Positions 24,524 through 32,852 of a stretch of 64,000 nucleotides of DNA are shown piece by piece. The position numbers and the translations under genes were made by a program. Below the pieces are notes generated by a model. The model saw only the letters and a list, made by a program, of their open reading frames with translations. It had not been told where the DNA came from and did not search any database. This stretch comes from Microvirga vignae (GTDB lineage: Bacteria; Pseudomonadota; Alphaproteobacteria; Rhizobiales; Beijerinckiaceae), in assembly GCF_001017175.1 (NCBI RefSeq), contig NZ_LCYG01000056.1, forward strand, positions 1 through 64,000. Reading direction: 5' to 3'. Each line of letters begins with the position of its first letter. The stretch's first letter is position 1.

Positions 24524-24714
24524 CGCCGGCAGCCCTCGAGGCAGCCCGTCGTCACCGGCAGATCCCGGAAGCGGAAAGCCGCAGATACTCCAATCTCTTG
24601 GCAGGGCCTCTTGCCTTGCCCACTACTGTCGGGAACTCCACCTCCGCACGTCGCGGTTGGCGCGGCGGCAGGAAACGGTCGCGAGGTTTCCGACCACGGG
24701 TTCTGTCTGGGCGA

Positions 24715-24763
24715 TCGATTATCCACTATAAACGGCAGCATTACATGAGAGGCATTCATGAAT
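24715..24763 (-). promoter_or_regulatory. 49-base LysR-type composite element, copy H
   Basis: Minus strand: ATTCATGAA, six bases, TCATGTA, ATGCTGCCG, nine bases, GATAATCGA. It overlaps the start codon of lysR 2 just as copy C overlaps that of lysR 1, on the strand opposite to the regulator. The middle block is the least conserved of the set. Confidence 0.5.
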
Positions 24764-25673
24764 GGCGCGCGAGAACATCAATGACCTGATCGCCTTCCTG
24801 GCCGTCGCCCGGGAGCGCAGCTTCACGCGGGCCGCGGCCAAGATCGGTGTTTCGCAGTCGGCCCTGAGCCACACCATCCGCCAGCTTGAGGCCCGGCTCG
24901 GCATCCGCCTGCTCACTCGCACGACACGGGCCGTCTCCGTCACCGAAGCGGGCGAACGCCTGCTCGAGAGCATCGGCCCGCACTTCGACGAGATCGAGGC
25001 TCAGGTAGAGGCTCTCAGCGAGCTGCGCGACAAGCCGGCCGGGACCATCCGCATCACTGCGTCCGACTATGCGATCAAGTACGTCCTCTGGCCCAAGCTG
25101 AGAAAGTTTCTCCCGAACTATCCCGACATCAAGGTCGAGCTTGTGCAGGACAACGGGCTGACCGACATCGTCACCGAGCGTTTCGACGCCGGCGTGCGCA
25201 TGGGCGAGCATCTCGCGAAGGACATGATCTCCGCTCGGATCAGCCCGGATTTCCGCCTGGCGGTCGTTGGTGCGCCATCCTACTTTGCCAACCGTCCGAA
25301 ACCAGTCTATCCCAAGGACCTCGTCGGTCACACATGCATCAACTTTCGCCTTCCGACGTCCGGCGGTTTCTACGCGTGGGAGTTCGAGGAGAATGGCCGC
25401 GAAATCAAGATCCGTGTCGAAGGTCAACTAGCCTTCAACAACAGCTTCGACGTTCTGGAAGCGACACTCGACGGCTTCGGATTGTCCTACATGGCGGAAG
25501 AAATCATCCTGCCATACGTCGAGCAGGGACGGCTCGTGCGCGTCCTCCAAAAATATTCCCCTTATTGGGATGGCTACTATCTTTACTACCCGAGCCGCCG
25601 CCAGTCGTCGCCCGCTTTCGTCGCTCTGGTGGAGGCGCTGCGCCATCGCGGATCAACTCGGAACATCACATGA
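24762..25673 (+). CDS. LysR-family regulator 2, paralogue of regulator 1
   Basis: A 303-residue LysR regulator. Helix-turn-helix: LIAFLAVARERSFTRAAAKI, then GVSQSALSHTIRQLEARLG. Effector domain: TIRITASDYAIKYVLWPKL, YPDIKVELVQDNGLTDIVTE, AGVRMGEHLAKDMISARIS and the closing YYLYYPSRRQSSPAF. It is collinear with the product of 18051-18947 over its whole length, with few gaps, so the two arose by duplication and may read the same or overlapping sites. GAGAGG precedes the ATG at 24762. Confidence 0.92.
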   Translation: MARENINDLIAFLAVARERSFTRAAAKIGVSQSALSHTIRQLEARLGIRLLTRTTRAVSVTEAGERLLESIGPHFDEIEAQVEALSELRDKPAGTIRITASDYAIKYVLWPKLRKFLPNYPDIKVELVQDNGLTDIVTERFDAGVRMGEHLAKDMISARISPDFRLAVVGAPSYFANRPKPVYPKDLVGHTCINFRLPTSGGFYAWEFEENGREIKIRVEGQLAFNNSFDVLEATLDGFGLSYMAEEIILPYVEQGRLVRVLQKYSPYWDGYYLYYPSRRQSSPAFVALVEALRHRGSTRNIT

Positions 25674-25692
25674 ACGGCTGGGCGGCACGCGC

Positions 25693-26430
25693 TCACGCAC
25701 GTGCCGCTTCCTTTGACGCGCCTGCGGAAAGCCGGCTTTGCTGCCTGCCAGCAGGTGCGGTACGGCGGTGGTTTCTCAGCACCATCATTCCATAATGGGT
25801 GATGATGGCCGGAAGGCCCACAACACCTGCCCAATGTCCGAAGAACGGCGTCACCGAGGCGTCGAAGTCCCAGAAGTCCAGGCTGTAGGTGAACGTCAGC
25901 TTGGCCCACACGCCGAGCACCGAGAAACTCCATGCGCCGAAGCCCGCCAGGATCGCCGCCGCGATGCGGAGCACGAACGTTCTCGGAGGATTGTCCGGCG
26001 AGAGCCTCAAGGTCGTGCGCATCATTGCCATGACGCGCGTCCAGTGCAGGCCGAGATGAACGCCGACGATGATCATCACCCAATATGCCGCGAACCAATG
26101 CACATCGCGCAGGTAGATGCTGTCCGGAATGGGAAGGAGGCCGAACACGGACTTCGAGATCACGATGCTCGTCACCAGGAGAACCGCCATGTTGGCGATC
26201 AACAGCAGATGGAGCACAAGCGTGATGACGCGCCGCCTGTCGTAGTCTCCCCTGAACAGGTTCATGAACCAGATCCGGTTCACGGCGATGTGCCAGGCGA
26301 GCAAGGCGAACAATGCCGTGCCGAATATTTCGTGCGGCAGGTTCTCCAGCCACCAATAGGCGAGCGCGAGCAGCAGGAGGGCCGCCATCGCGGCGGGTAA
26401 CGCGAGGCGTTTGACGACGATGGTTTTCAT
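25693..26430 (-). CDS. DUF4405 cytochrome-b-like membrane protein
   Basis: A 245-residue protein with about six hydrophobic segments. Histidines in helices that could ligate haem: LLAWHIAVNRIWF, LVLHLLLIANMAV, DVHWFAAYWVMIIVGVHLGL, and GHWAGVVGLPAIITHYGMMV. This is the DUF4405 layout seen in dihaem cytochrome b-type proteins. It follows the cytochrome P460 gene by 37 bases and is probably its membrane electron acceptor. The C-terminal 25 residues are basic and cytoplasmic. Start at 26430 (MKTIVVKRLALP). Confidence 0.75.
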   Translation of the reverse strand: MKTIVVKRLALPAAMAALLLLALAYWWLENLPHEIFGTALFALLAWHIAVNRIWFMNLFRGDYDRRRVITLVLHLLLIANMAVLLVTSIVISKSVFGLLPIPDSIYLRDVHWFAAYWVMIIVGVHLGLHWTRVMAMMRTTLRLSPDNPPRTFVLRIAAAILAGFGAWSFSVLGVWAKLTFTYSLDFWDFDASVTPFFGHWAGVVGLPAIITHYGMMVLRNHRRTAPAGRQQSRLSAGASKEAARA

Positions 26431-26467
26431 GATGGCGTGCTCGCTTTCAACGGGAGTTCCGGCGCCA

Positions 26468-26941
26468 TCACTTGAAGCTGAGCGCGTCGGTGAAGGTGAA
26501 CATGAACTGCCGATCCCGGCGCGACCGCTGGTGGCAGGCATAACATTGCGCCGTGTTCTCATCGGCCTTGATCGAGCGGTCCGGCCGGAACCACTGGTAC
26601 TGCCAGTCGTCGATGCCGTTCCCCATCTTCTGGGCGACGAGGTAGCGATGCAGGACGTCGCTCTGGTAGTCCACGAGGACGACATGCGTTCCCGTCGGCA
26701 CCGCCTGGTCGGCCTTGATGGCATCGAGCGCAGCGCGGCTGGTGAGCATGTGCTCCCGGGTCACGCCGCGCCGTACCGTGGTGTAGTGCTCGAGTTTCTC
26801 GAGCGGCGGGAACGTGACCGCATTCGTGTGGGCACGGGCCGGCGTCGGCCCCCTGCCCTCAGGCAACATAAGGTATCCGCTCATCGCAGCCAGTGCGGAA
26901 GCCATCGACGACAGCGCCAAACGCCAAACCCTTCCCTTCAT
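26468..26941 (-). CDS. cytochrome P460-like c-type haem protein
   Basis: A 157-residue exported protein with an N-terminal signal (LALSSMASALAAMSGYLML). The C-terminal haem-binding motif is CYACH (in ENTAQCYACHQRSRRD), and the P460-domain pattern is visible in TGTHVVLVDYQSDVLHRYLV and DDWQYQWFRPDRSIKADENT. Characterised cytochromes P460 oxidise hydroxylamine or NO. Whether the cross-linking Lys is present cannot be settled by eye. First gene of a two-gene operon with the DUF4405 protein. Start at 26941 with AGGA-rich upstream sequence. Confidence 0.8.
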   Translation of the reverse strand: MKGRVWRLALSSMASALAAMSGYLMLPEGRGPTPARAHTNAVTFPPLEKLEHYTTVRRGVTREHMLTSRAALDAIKADQAVPTGTHVVLVDYQSDVLHRYLVAQKMGNGIDDWQYQWFRPDRSIKADENTAQCYACHQRSRRDRQFMFTFTDALSFK

Positions 26942-27099
26942 CCCACACACGTCCTTTCCTGCGCAGGCCGATGCCTGGTCTCGGCCGGACAGTAGCAAGC
27001 GGAACTGCAGGGAATTAGGGGCGCTGCGGCGCATGCGCCTATGAGCACGGCTCATCAATCGTGTTCAGGCACGGCAGTTCGCGATCCTCCTCACACGTC

Positions 27100-27148
27100 A
27101 TTCATGAGCCACACTAATAAGTCCATGCGCGTCCCGGCCTCTAATCGC
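27100..27148 (+). promoter_or_regulatory. 49-base LysR-type composite element, copy G
   Basis: ATTCATGAG, six bases, TAATAAG, TCCATGCGC, nine bases, TCTAATCGC. It is the closest to the consensus with copy C. It lies between the divergent P460 operon (start 26941) and the MFS gene (start 27287), oriented toward the MFS gene. Confidence 0.75.
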
Positions 27149-27286
27149 CCCTGCGCGGATGGCCTATGTTCCGGGTCCGCAGCACGACGCGCCGCCAGAC
27201 CTCCCCGAGGGCACACGGCGCGTCGTCCCATCCCTGTCGTCGCTCCGGGTCCGGCCCGGAGCGGACAACCAAGTTCCAGGACCCTG

Positions 27287-28486
27287 ATGACCGTAGGATA
27301 CGCTTCCCCAAGCGACACGATACACGACCGCGCGCCTGCATGGGGTGCGGTCCTCGCCATGGCACTGTGCTGCATGGTGCTCGTTGCCTCGGAATTCATG
27401 CCCGTCAGTCTCCTGACCCCGATCGCCTCCGACCTCCGGATGACGGAAGGGCAAGCCGGGCAAGCCATCTCCGTCTCGGGCATCTTCGCGGTGCTTACGA
27501 GCCTGTTCATCTCGGGCCTGACGGCAGGGCGGGACCGGCGAACCGTCCTGCTCGTCCTGGCCCTGTCCCTGATCGCCTCCGGGTCGGTCGTGGCCCTTGC
27601 TCCGAACTACACGATCCTCATGGCCGGCAGAGCGGTCCTCGGTGTTGCCATCGGCGGGTTCTGGTCGATGTCGACCGCGGCGGTGATGCGCCTCGTGCCG
27701 GAGGACCGCGTGCCCCGTGCGCTGGCGATCCTGCAGGGCGGGACCGCGTTGTCCGCGACGGTGGCAGCACCTCTCGGCAGCTTCCTCGGCGGGTACATCG
27801 GATGGCGTGGGGCCTTCTTCTGCGTGGTGCCCCTGGCGGCCGTCGCGCTGGCCTGGCTGCTGGCGAGCCTGCCCTCCATGCATACCGGGCAGCGGACGGG
27901 ATCGGGGAACGTGTTCAGGCTGCTCCGTCGGCCCGTGGTGGCTTACGGCATGGCGGCGGTGACGCTGTTCTTCATGGGCCAGTTCGCGCTGTTCACTTAC
28001 CTGCGTCCCTTCCTCGAAGTGGTCACCGGTGTCGATGTCCCAAGATTATCCCTGATCCTGCTGTTCCTGGGTGTGACCGGCCTCGTCGGGACGTTCCTCA
28101 TCGGATCCTTCCTGAAGAACGGCGTGTATGGCGTCATGATCGCCATTCCGCTTGCGATGGCCGTGATCGCCGTCGGCTTGATCGCACTCGGAAGCCGGCT
28201 TGCCGCCACCGCCGCCTTGCTCGGCGTCTGGGGCCTCGTCGGCACCCCCGCCCCCGTGGCGTGGAACACATGGCTGACTCGGACCTTGCCCGAGGATGCC
28301 GAGGCTGGCGGCGGGCTGATGGTCGCCGCCATCCAACTGGCGATCACCCTGGGCGCGACCGTCGGCGGCTTCCTGTTCGACATGAGCGGCTATCAGAGCA
28401 CCTTCACCGCCAGCGCAGCCATGCTGGTCGCTTCCGGCCTCTTGGCCTTCGTGGCGAAGCGGGCAGGGTCGCCCGAACCGACGTGA
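27287..28486 (+). CDS. MFS transporter (AraJ/YdhP-like efflux)
   Basis: A 399-residue 12-helix major facilitator. Features: LCCMVLVASEFMPVSLLTPI in helix 1 (the SEFMPVSLL signature of arabinose-efflux-type MFS), FISGLTAGRDRRTVLLVLAL (motif A), LMAGRAVLGVAIGGFWSMST (helix 4) and the VAAPLGSFLGGYIGWRGAFF motif C-like segment. Start at 27287; an upstream frame to 27041 crosses copy G and is not credible as coding. Followed by the alcohol dehydrogenase 131 bases downstream. Confidence 0.88.
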   Translation: MTVGYASPSDTIHDRAPAWGAVLAMALCCMVLVASEFMPVSLLTPIASDLRMTEGQAGQAISVSGIFAVLTSLFISGLTAGRDRRTVLLVLALSLIASGSVVALAPNYTILMAGRAVLGVAIGGFWSMSTAAVMRLVPEDRVPRALAILQGGTALSATVAAPLGSFLGGYIGWRGAFFCVVPLAAVALAWLLASLPSMHTGQRTGSGNVFRLLRRPVVAYGMAAVTLFFMGQFALFTYLRPFLEVVTGVDVPRLSLILLFLGVTGLVGTFLIGSFLKNGVYGVMIAIPLAMAVIAVGLIALGSRLAATAALLGVWGLVGTPAPVAWNTWLTRTLPEDAEAGGGLMVAAIQLAITLGATVGGFLFDMSGYQSTFTASAAMLVASGLLAFVAKRAGSPEPT

Positions 28487-28617
28487 GCAGCCCACACCCC
28501 GGTCAATGAACTGGCCGGAATCGGGTCCAGCCATCGGTCGGCACGGCGTCGGGTTCCGTGCCGGAGTCCATCCACTACCCCTTCAACATGTCCGCCCAAG
28601 AGATTGGAACCAACACC

Positions 28618-29697
28618 ATGGCCAGCTTTCGCTACAAGACCTTCGGCTACGCCGCTCCGTCCGCCGGTGCCCGCCTTCAACCTTTCTCCTTCGAACGGCG
28701 GGCACTGCGCCCGAACGACGTCGCGATGGAGATCCTCTATGCCGGGGTCTGCCACTCTGACCTGCACTGGGCGCGCAACGATTGGGGCTGGTCGAACTAC
28801 CCGGTCGTGCCCGGGCACGAGATCGTCGGCCGCGTGATCGCGGTCGGTCCCGAGGTCACGCGCTTCAAGGCGGGCGATCATGTCGCCGTCGGATGCATGG
28901 CCGATAGCTGCCAGCATTGTGACCAGTGCCGGAAGGGCGAGGAGCAGCTCTGCCGCGAAGGCAATACGATGACCTATGGCGGTCTCGACCGCATCACGCA
29001 GGAGATGACCCATGGCGGCTACTCCAAGCATGTCGTGGTCCGGCAGGAATTCGTCCTGCGTGTCCCTGATGGGCTCGATCTCTCCCGGGCGGCTCCGCTG
29101 CTGTGTGCTGGCATCACCACCTATTCGCCACTGCGCACCTGGGGCATCGGCCCGGGCAGCCGCGTCGGCGTAATCGGCTTGGGTGGTCTCGGCCACATGG
29201 CCGTCAAGCTCGCCGCCGGCCTTGGTGCCCAGGTGACCGTCATGAGTCGGACGCCCGACAAGAAGGCCGATGCACTCGCGCTCGGGGCCGATCGGCTCCT
29301 CGTCTCGACGGATCTGGACGCAATGGCCCAAGCCGCCAACGGCTTCGACCTCATCATCGACACCGTCCCGAACAAGCATGACCTCAACCCGTACCTCCCG
29401 CTGCTGGACGTGGACGGCACGCTGGTGATCGTGGGTCAGGTTGGCCCTCTCGACGAAATGTCCTCTGTGCCGCTCCTGCTCGGGCGGCGGCGCGTCGCCG
29501 GCTCTCCCATCGGCGGCATCGCCCAGACGCAGGAGTTGCTCGACTTCTGCGCCCGCAAGAACATCCTGCCCGAGACCGAGACGATCCGCATGGACGAGAT
29601 CAACGAGGCTTTCGAGCGCATGGAGCGCAGCGACGTCCGCTATCGCTTCGTGATCGACATGGCCTCGCTGACGGAGCCTGCGGAAGCAACGTTGTAA
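28618..29697 (+). CDS. zinc-dependent NAD(P) alcohol dehydrogenase (YahK/CAD-like)
   Basis: A 359-residue medium-chain dehydrogenase. Catalytic zinc ligands: Cys in GVCHSDLHWARND and His in PGHEIVGRV. Structural zinc: the four Cys of CQHCDQCRKGEEQLC. Cofactor loop: GLGGLGHMAVKLA. The FGYAAPSAGARLQPFSFERR start and the DLHWARNDWG block place it with the broad-range aldehyde reductases YahK/AdhA. Probably reduces reactive aldehydes with NADPH. Preferred start 28618 (MASFRYKTFGY); an ATG at 28588 has no ribosome binding site. Confidence 0.92.
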   Translation: MASFRYKTFGYAAPSAGARLQPFSFERRALRPNDVAMEILYAGVCHSDLHWARNDWGWSNYPVVPGHEIVGRVIAVGPEVTRFKAGDHVAVGCMADSCQHCDQCRKGEEQLCREGNTMTYGGLDRITQEMTHGGYSKHVVVRQEFVLRVPDGLDLSRAAPLLCAGITTYSPLRTWGIGPGSRVGVIGLGGLGHMAVKLAAGLGAQVTVMSRTPDKKADALALGADRLLVSTDLDAMAQAANGFDLIIDTVPNKHDLNPYLPLLDVDGTLVIVGQVGPLDEMSSVPLLLGRRRVAGSPIGGIAQTQELLDFCARKNILPETETIRMDEINEAFERMERSDVRYRFVIDMASLTEPAEATL

Positions 29698-29743
29698 TTG
29701 AGGCGACAGACGACACCTTCGAGGAGATCCCGTGTAGAACACC

Positions 29744-29782
29744 GTTAGAGATGTCACCGGACTGCCCGTTACAGATGTCACC
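29744..29782 (+). repeat. two 15-base direct repeats at the left end of the ISNCY remnant
   Basis: GTTAGAGATGTCACC (29744-29758) and GTTACAGATGTCACC (29768-29782) differ by one base and are 24 bases apart. They precede the transposase frame and probably belong to the terminal region of the element. Confidence 0.6.
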
Positions 29783-29817
29783 CTCCCCGGGTGCAGGTAA
29801 CGGGGAGCTCGGGTCCC

Positions 29818-30250
29818 ATGACGGTGATCACCATGAGTCGTCTGGAGATCGATCGGATGCAGGTGCTGCGCGATGTCATGGCGCGGCACATCACGGTCCA
29901 GGAAGCGGCGCAACTGCTGCGGCTGACACGCCGACATGTGTTTCGTCCCCTGAAGGGGTTTCGACAGCGCGGGCCGACAGCCCTGGTGTCGAGCCGCCGC
30001 GGCAAGCCCAGCAACCGCAGCTACCCACCAGCCTTGCGGGCCGAAGTCTTGGCCCTGATCCGGGTCAACTATGCGGATTTCCGCCCGACACTCGCCTGTG
30101 AGAAGCTGTCCGAACGGCATGGCCTTCATCTTGGCGTCGAGACGGTGCGGCGCTGGATGCTGGCCGAGGGCCTCTGACAGGATCGCAAGCAGCGCCTCAA
30201 GCCCGTGCATCAACCCCGATACCGACGCGACTGTGTCGGCGAGCTCGTGC
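29818..30250 (+). pseudogene. ISNCY-family transposase, truncated and with an internal stop
   Basis: From the ATG at 29818 the frame encodes an N-terminal helix-turn-helix (MARHITVQEAAQLLRLTRRH, then GPTALVSSRRGKPSNRSYPP) typical of ISNCY transposases. It stops at TGA (30178-30180) where the family has Trp after AEGL. In the same frame it continues QDRKQRLKPVHQPRYRRDCV, then GELVQ, and is then cut at about 30250 by an IS6 relic. The catalytic core is therefore missing. Confidence 0.8.
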
Positions 30251-30345
30251 AGATGCGAATTCTCCGCGCGGTTGTTCAGGCCTTTGTGCGAACGGTGCTC
30301 AACGGCCGGCATGATCTGGCGTCGAGCACATAGGAAAGCGATGTC
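30251..30345 (-). mobile_element. IS6-family transposase relic 3
   Basis: Minus strand encodes CARRQIMPAVEHRSHKGLNN, then RAENSHLHE, matching the ARR-Q-I-M-P-x-V-E-H-R-x-H-x-x-L-N-N-R-A-E-N-S-H block of one IS6 subgroup. Only about 35 residues remain. The fragment truncates the ISNCY transposase. Confidence 0.7.
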
Positions 30346-30450
30346 GTTCGTAACTGACGGGCTTGGTCATGCCGGCCCATGTACCCGTCTGATCATCAGG
30401 ATCGGGTTAACGTGACAACACCCTCCCGCAAGGCTTTAGGGCAGCCCCAT

Positions 30451-30770
30451 ATGGTTAATCCACGCACCATGGATAAGAACGCCGCCTACCCCATGGCGAT
30501 AAAAGCTATGAAGCAGGAGGGGCGTTATGGCGCTTTGCGAAACTCCGGCGGGTGAGGTTCTCAAATAACATCGTCGCGCAGGAGCATCGGCGCATCAAAC
30601 GTCTGGTCGGAGCCGGATTGGGCTTCAAGAGTTTTCAAACTGCCTCGCAGCCGACTCTCGGCTATCAGGTGATGGCGGTGATCCGCACGAGTCAAGTGAT
30701 CAGCGTATTAGCAGATGATATGAAGGCTCAGAGTGACTTTGTTGCTCGTCGATTCAGCGCTGCCGCCTGA
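30451..30770 (+). pseudogene. IS6-family transposase C-terminal half, frameshifted
   Basis: Plus strand frame one gives VNPRTMDKNAAYPMAIKAMK, then EGRYG and a stop. Another frame resumes as NNIVAQEHRRIKRLVGAGLG, then FKSFQTASQPTLGYQVMAVI and MKAQSDFVARRFSAAA. Together they match the third catalytic region and C-terminus of an IS6 transposase of a different subgroup from relic 3. Opposite orientation to relic 3. Confidence 0.8.
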
Positions 30771-30848
30771 CCTGAGCTCCTGCCCGGCCTTCACTCAAGC
30801 TACGTGAGGATTTGCGACGAAACCGGCAAAACTGCCTCTTCTGTCTGC

Positions 30849-30874
30849 TTGACACGTAGATTGTATACTATATT
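30849..30874 (+). promoter_or_regulatory. promoter/operator region of the TRAP operon with a GntR-like half-palindrome
   Basis: TTGACA at 30849-30854 and TATATT at 30869-30874 resemble a promoter with a short spacer. Overlapping them, TTGTATACTAT (30861-30871) contains GTATAC and resembles the T-x-GTATAC-x-A operators of FCD-type GntR regulators. A GntR-FCD gene lies just after the operon (34117-34800). Association is inference. Confidence 0.4.
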
Positions 30875-30901
30875 CCTTATGTATTCAGCTTCAGAGGAGC
30901 C

Positions 30902-31561
30902 GTGTTGTTGCAAGCGCCCCAATCGCAATCACAGTCGGTGCGTGCGTCATGGTCTGATGCATTTACGACATCCTTGCCCATTCGCGTGGTCACTAGCCTG
31001 TCCAATGGACTGCTCGCCGTTGAACGCTTCGCGATCATGGGCCTCATGGCTCTCCTGACCCTATTGATCCTGGTGAATGTCTCGACCCGCTATGCGGGTC
31101 TGCCGATCTACTGGATCGATGAATCGGCAGTTTATGCGACAGTCTGGCTGACGTTCATCGGGGCCTCGGCGATGACGAGGCTTCGGCTCGACTTTGCCGT
31201 GACCATGCTTACCGAACGGCTCTCTCCACGCGGACAGCAGATTGCACGGATCATCTCCGCATTGGCAGTCGTTGGTTTCGGCTTTGGTCTCGGTATTATG
31301 TGCTGGCTGTGGATGGACCCGATCGGCATCGCCCGTGCGGGCTTCGATGCCAAGACTTATGCAGGTGAGACCTTCAACTTCCTCTATACGGAACAGACCC
31401 AGACGCTGAACTGGCCGAGTTGGGTCGTGTATCTCACCCTGCCGATCTTCGCCGTCTCAATGACGCTGCATGGCCTTGCTAACACATTAGAAGATCTCGG
31501 CATCGCCGAGAAAAGCGCCTTTCCGGGATTCCACGCCACCACCAGTGACGGGATCAACTAA
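30902..31561 (+). CDS. TRAP transporter small permease (DctQ family)
   Basis: A 219-residue membrane protein with four main helices. The DctQ signature is in NVSTRYAGLPIYWIDESAVY, then ATVWLTFIGASAMTRLRLDF. Starts at GTG 30902, five bases after GAGGAG. It ends one base into the start of the large permease gene (TAATG), so translation is coupled. Together with the DctM and DctP partners it forms an ion-driven carboxylate-type importer. Substrate unknown. Confidence 0.88.
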   Translation: MLLQAPQSQSQSVRASWSDAFTTSLPIRVVTSLSNGLLAVERFAIMGLMALLTLLILVNVSTRYAGLPIYWIDESAVYATVWLTFIGASAMTRLRLDFAVTMLTERLSPRGQQIARIISALAVVGFGFGLGIMCWLWMDPIGIARAGFDAKTYAGETFNFLYTEQTQTLNWPSWVVYLTLPIFAVSMTLHGLANTLEDLGIAEKSAFPGFHATTSDGIN

Positions 31562-32826
31562 TGGTCACTTCAGCCGCCTTTGTTGCCATCATGCTGGTTG
31601 GCGTGCCGATTGGCCTGTGCCTCTGCCTCGCGGGTATCGTCTATATCGCGGCCTCAGGCAATCCAGTGCTGTTCCAATCCTATCCGCTGCAAATGTTCAG
31701 CGGTGTCGATAGTTATGGTCTCATCGCCATTCCGCTCTTCATCCTGATCGGCGAGATCATGAACGGGGGTGGTATCACGCGCCGTATCGTCGAAATGGCA
31801 ATGGCCTTCGTGGGGGCTTTGCGAGGCGGCTTGGCTTACGTGAACGTGCTCGCCAACATGTTCGTCGCATCGATCTTGGGCTCGGCCACTGCTCAAGTCG
31901 CCATCATGTCGCAGATCATGGTGCCCGAGATGGAGCGCCAAGGTTACGACAAGACCTTCGCGGCAGGTCTCACTGCCTACGCGGGAATGCTTGGTCCGAT
32001 CATTCCACCATCGGTGATGTTCGTTGTCTATAGCGTGCTGGCGCAAGTGCCCGTTTCTGACATGCTGATCTCCGGCATCATTCCGGGAGTCCTGCTGACG
32101 GTGCTGTTTTGCACGATCATTGCAGTGATGGGCTTCGTTTACAATTTTCCGTCTGGCGCACGCATGACGCCGCGCGAGCGCCTGATGACGGTGCTCCGCG
32201 CGTTGCCCACATTGTCCATCCCGGTGGTGATCGTCGGCTCCATCCTCACAGGGCTCGCCAATGCTACGGAGGCAGCCGCCGTGGGAGCAATTGCGGCGGC
32301 GTTGGTTGGCCGCTACTGGACACGCGAGTTCCGCTTCTCCCAAGTCCCGGAAATGTTGCTCCGATCAGGGATCTACTCGGCGATCGTTCTGTTCCTGGTC
32401 GCCGCCGCGGCGGTGTTCTCTTGGATCCTGATTTTCGGCAAGGTTCCTCAGGAAGTGGCGGGCTGGATTCAGTCGGTTGCCCGTGATCCGGTCACCTTCA
32501 TGCTTCTGGTGAACGTTATCTTGATCATCATCGGTACGGTCATCGACGGCGTACCGGGCCTGATCATGACAGTGCCTATCCTCCTGCCGATTGCCACCGA
32601 GGTCTATCATGTCGATCCGCGGCATTTCGGGGTTGTCGTTGTGATCAACCTGGTGCTCGGGCTTCTCTCGCCCCCCGTCGGCCTCTGCTTCTTCGTTGCC
32701 GCCGCCGTCACGGGGGCTAAGCCGGGCAAGATGTTTATGGTGACACTCCCCTTCTTTGTCATTGCCTTCCTGATGCTGATCATCCTGTCAGTATGGCCCA
32801 CCCTCTCGCTTGCCCTCGTCAACTAA
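31561..32826 (+). CDS. TRAP transporter large permease (DctM family)
   Basis: A 421-residue protein with about 12 helices. Typical segments: LFQSYPLQMFSGVDSYGLIA, then IPLFILIGEIMNGGGITRRI, VNVLANMFVASILGSATAQV, GMLGPIIPPSVMFVVYSVLA and the symmetrical VIDGVPGLIMTVPILLPIAT, then LGLLSPPVGLCFFV. These are the sodium-binding hairpin regions of the family. Starts overlapping the small permease stop. Confidence 0.92.
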   Translation: MVTSAAFVAIMLVGVPIGLCLCLAGIVYIAASGNPVLFQSYPLQMFSGVDSYGLIAIPLFILIGEIMNGGGITRRIVEMAMAFVGALRGGLAYVNVLANMFVASILGSATAQVAIMSQIMVPEMERQGYDKTFAAGLTAYAGMLGPIIPPSVMFVVYSVLAQVPVSDMLISGIIPGVLLTVLFCTIIAVMGFVYNFPSGARMTPRERLMTVLRALPTLSIPVVIVGSILTGLANATEAAAVGAIAAALVGRYWTREFRFSQVPEMLLRSGIYSAIVLFLVAAAAVFSWILIFGKVPQEVAGWIQSVARDPVTFMLLVNVILIIIGTVIDGVPGLIMTVPILLPIATEVYHVDPRHFGVVVVINLVLGLLSPPVGLCFFVAAAVTGAKPGKMFMVTLPFFVIAFLMLIILSVWPTLSLALVN

Positions 32827-32852
32827 CTCGAAGAATGCACGGAGCATCAATC

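Noticed and set aside
28393..30312. 639-codon open frame on the minus strand
   Set aside because: It runs antisense to the well-supported alcohol dehydrogenase and the ISNCY fragment. Only its first 35 codons (an IS6 relic) look like protein; the rest is the His/Asp-rich shadow typical of high-GC antisense frames.
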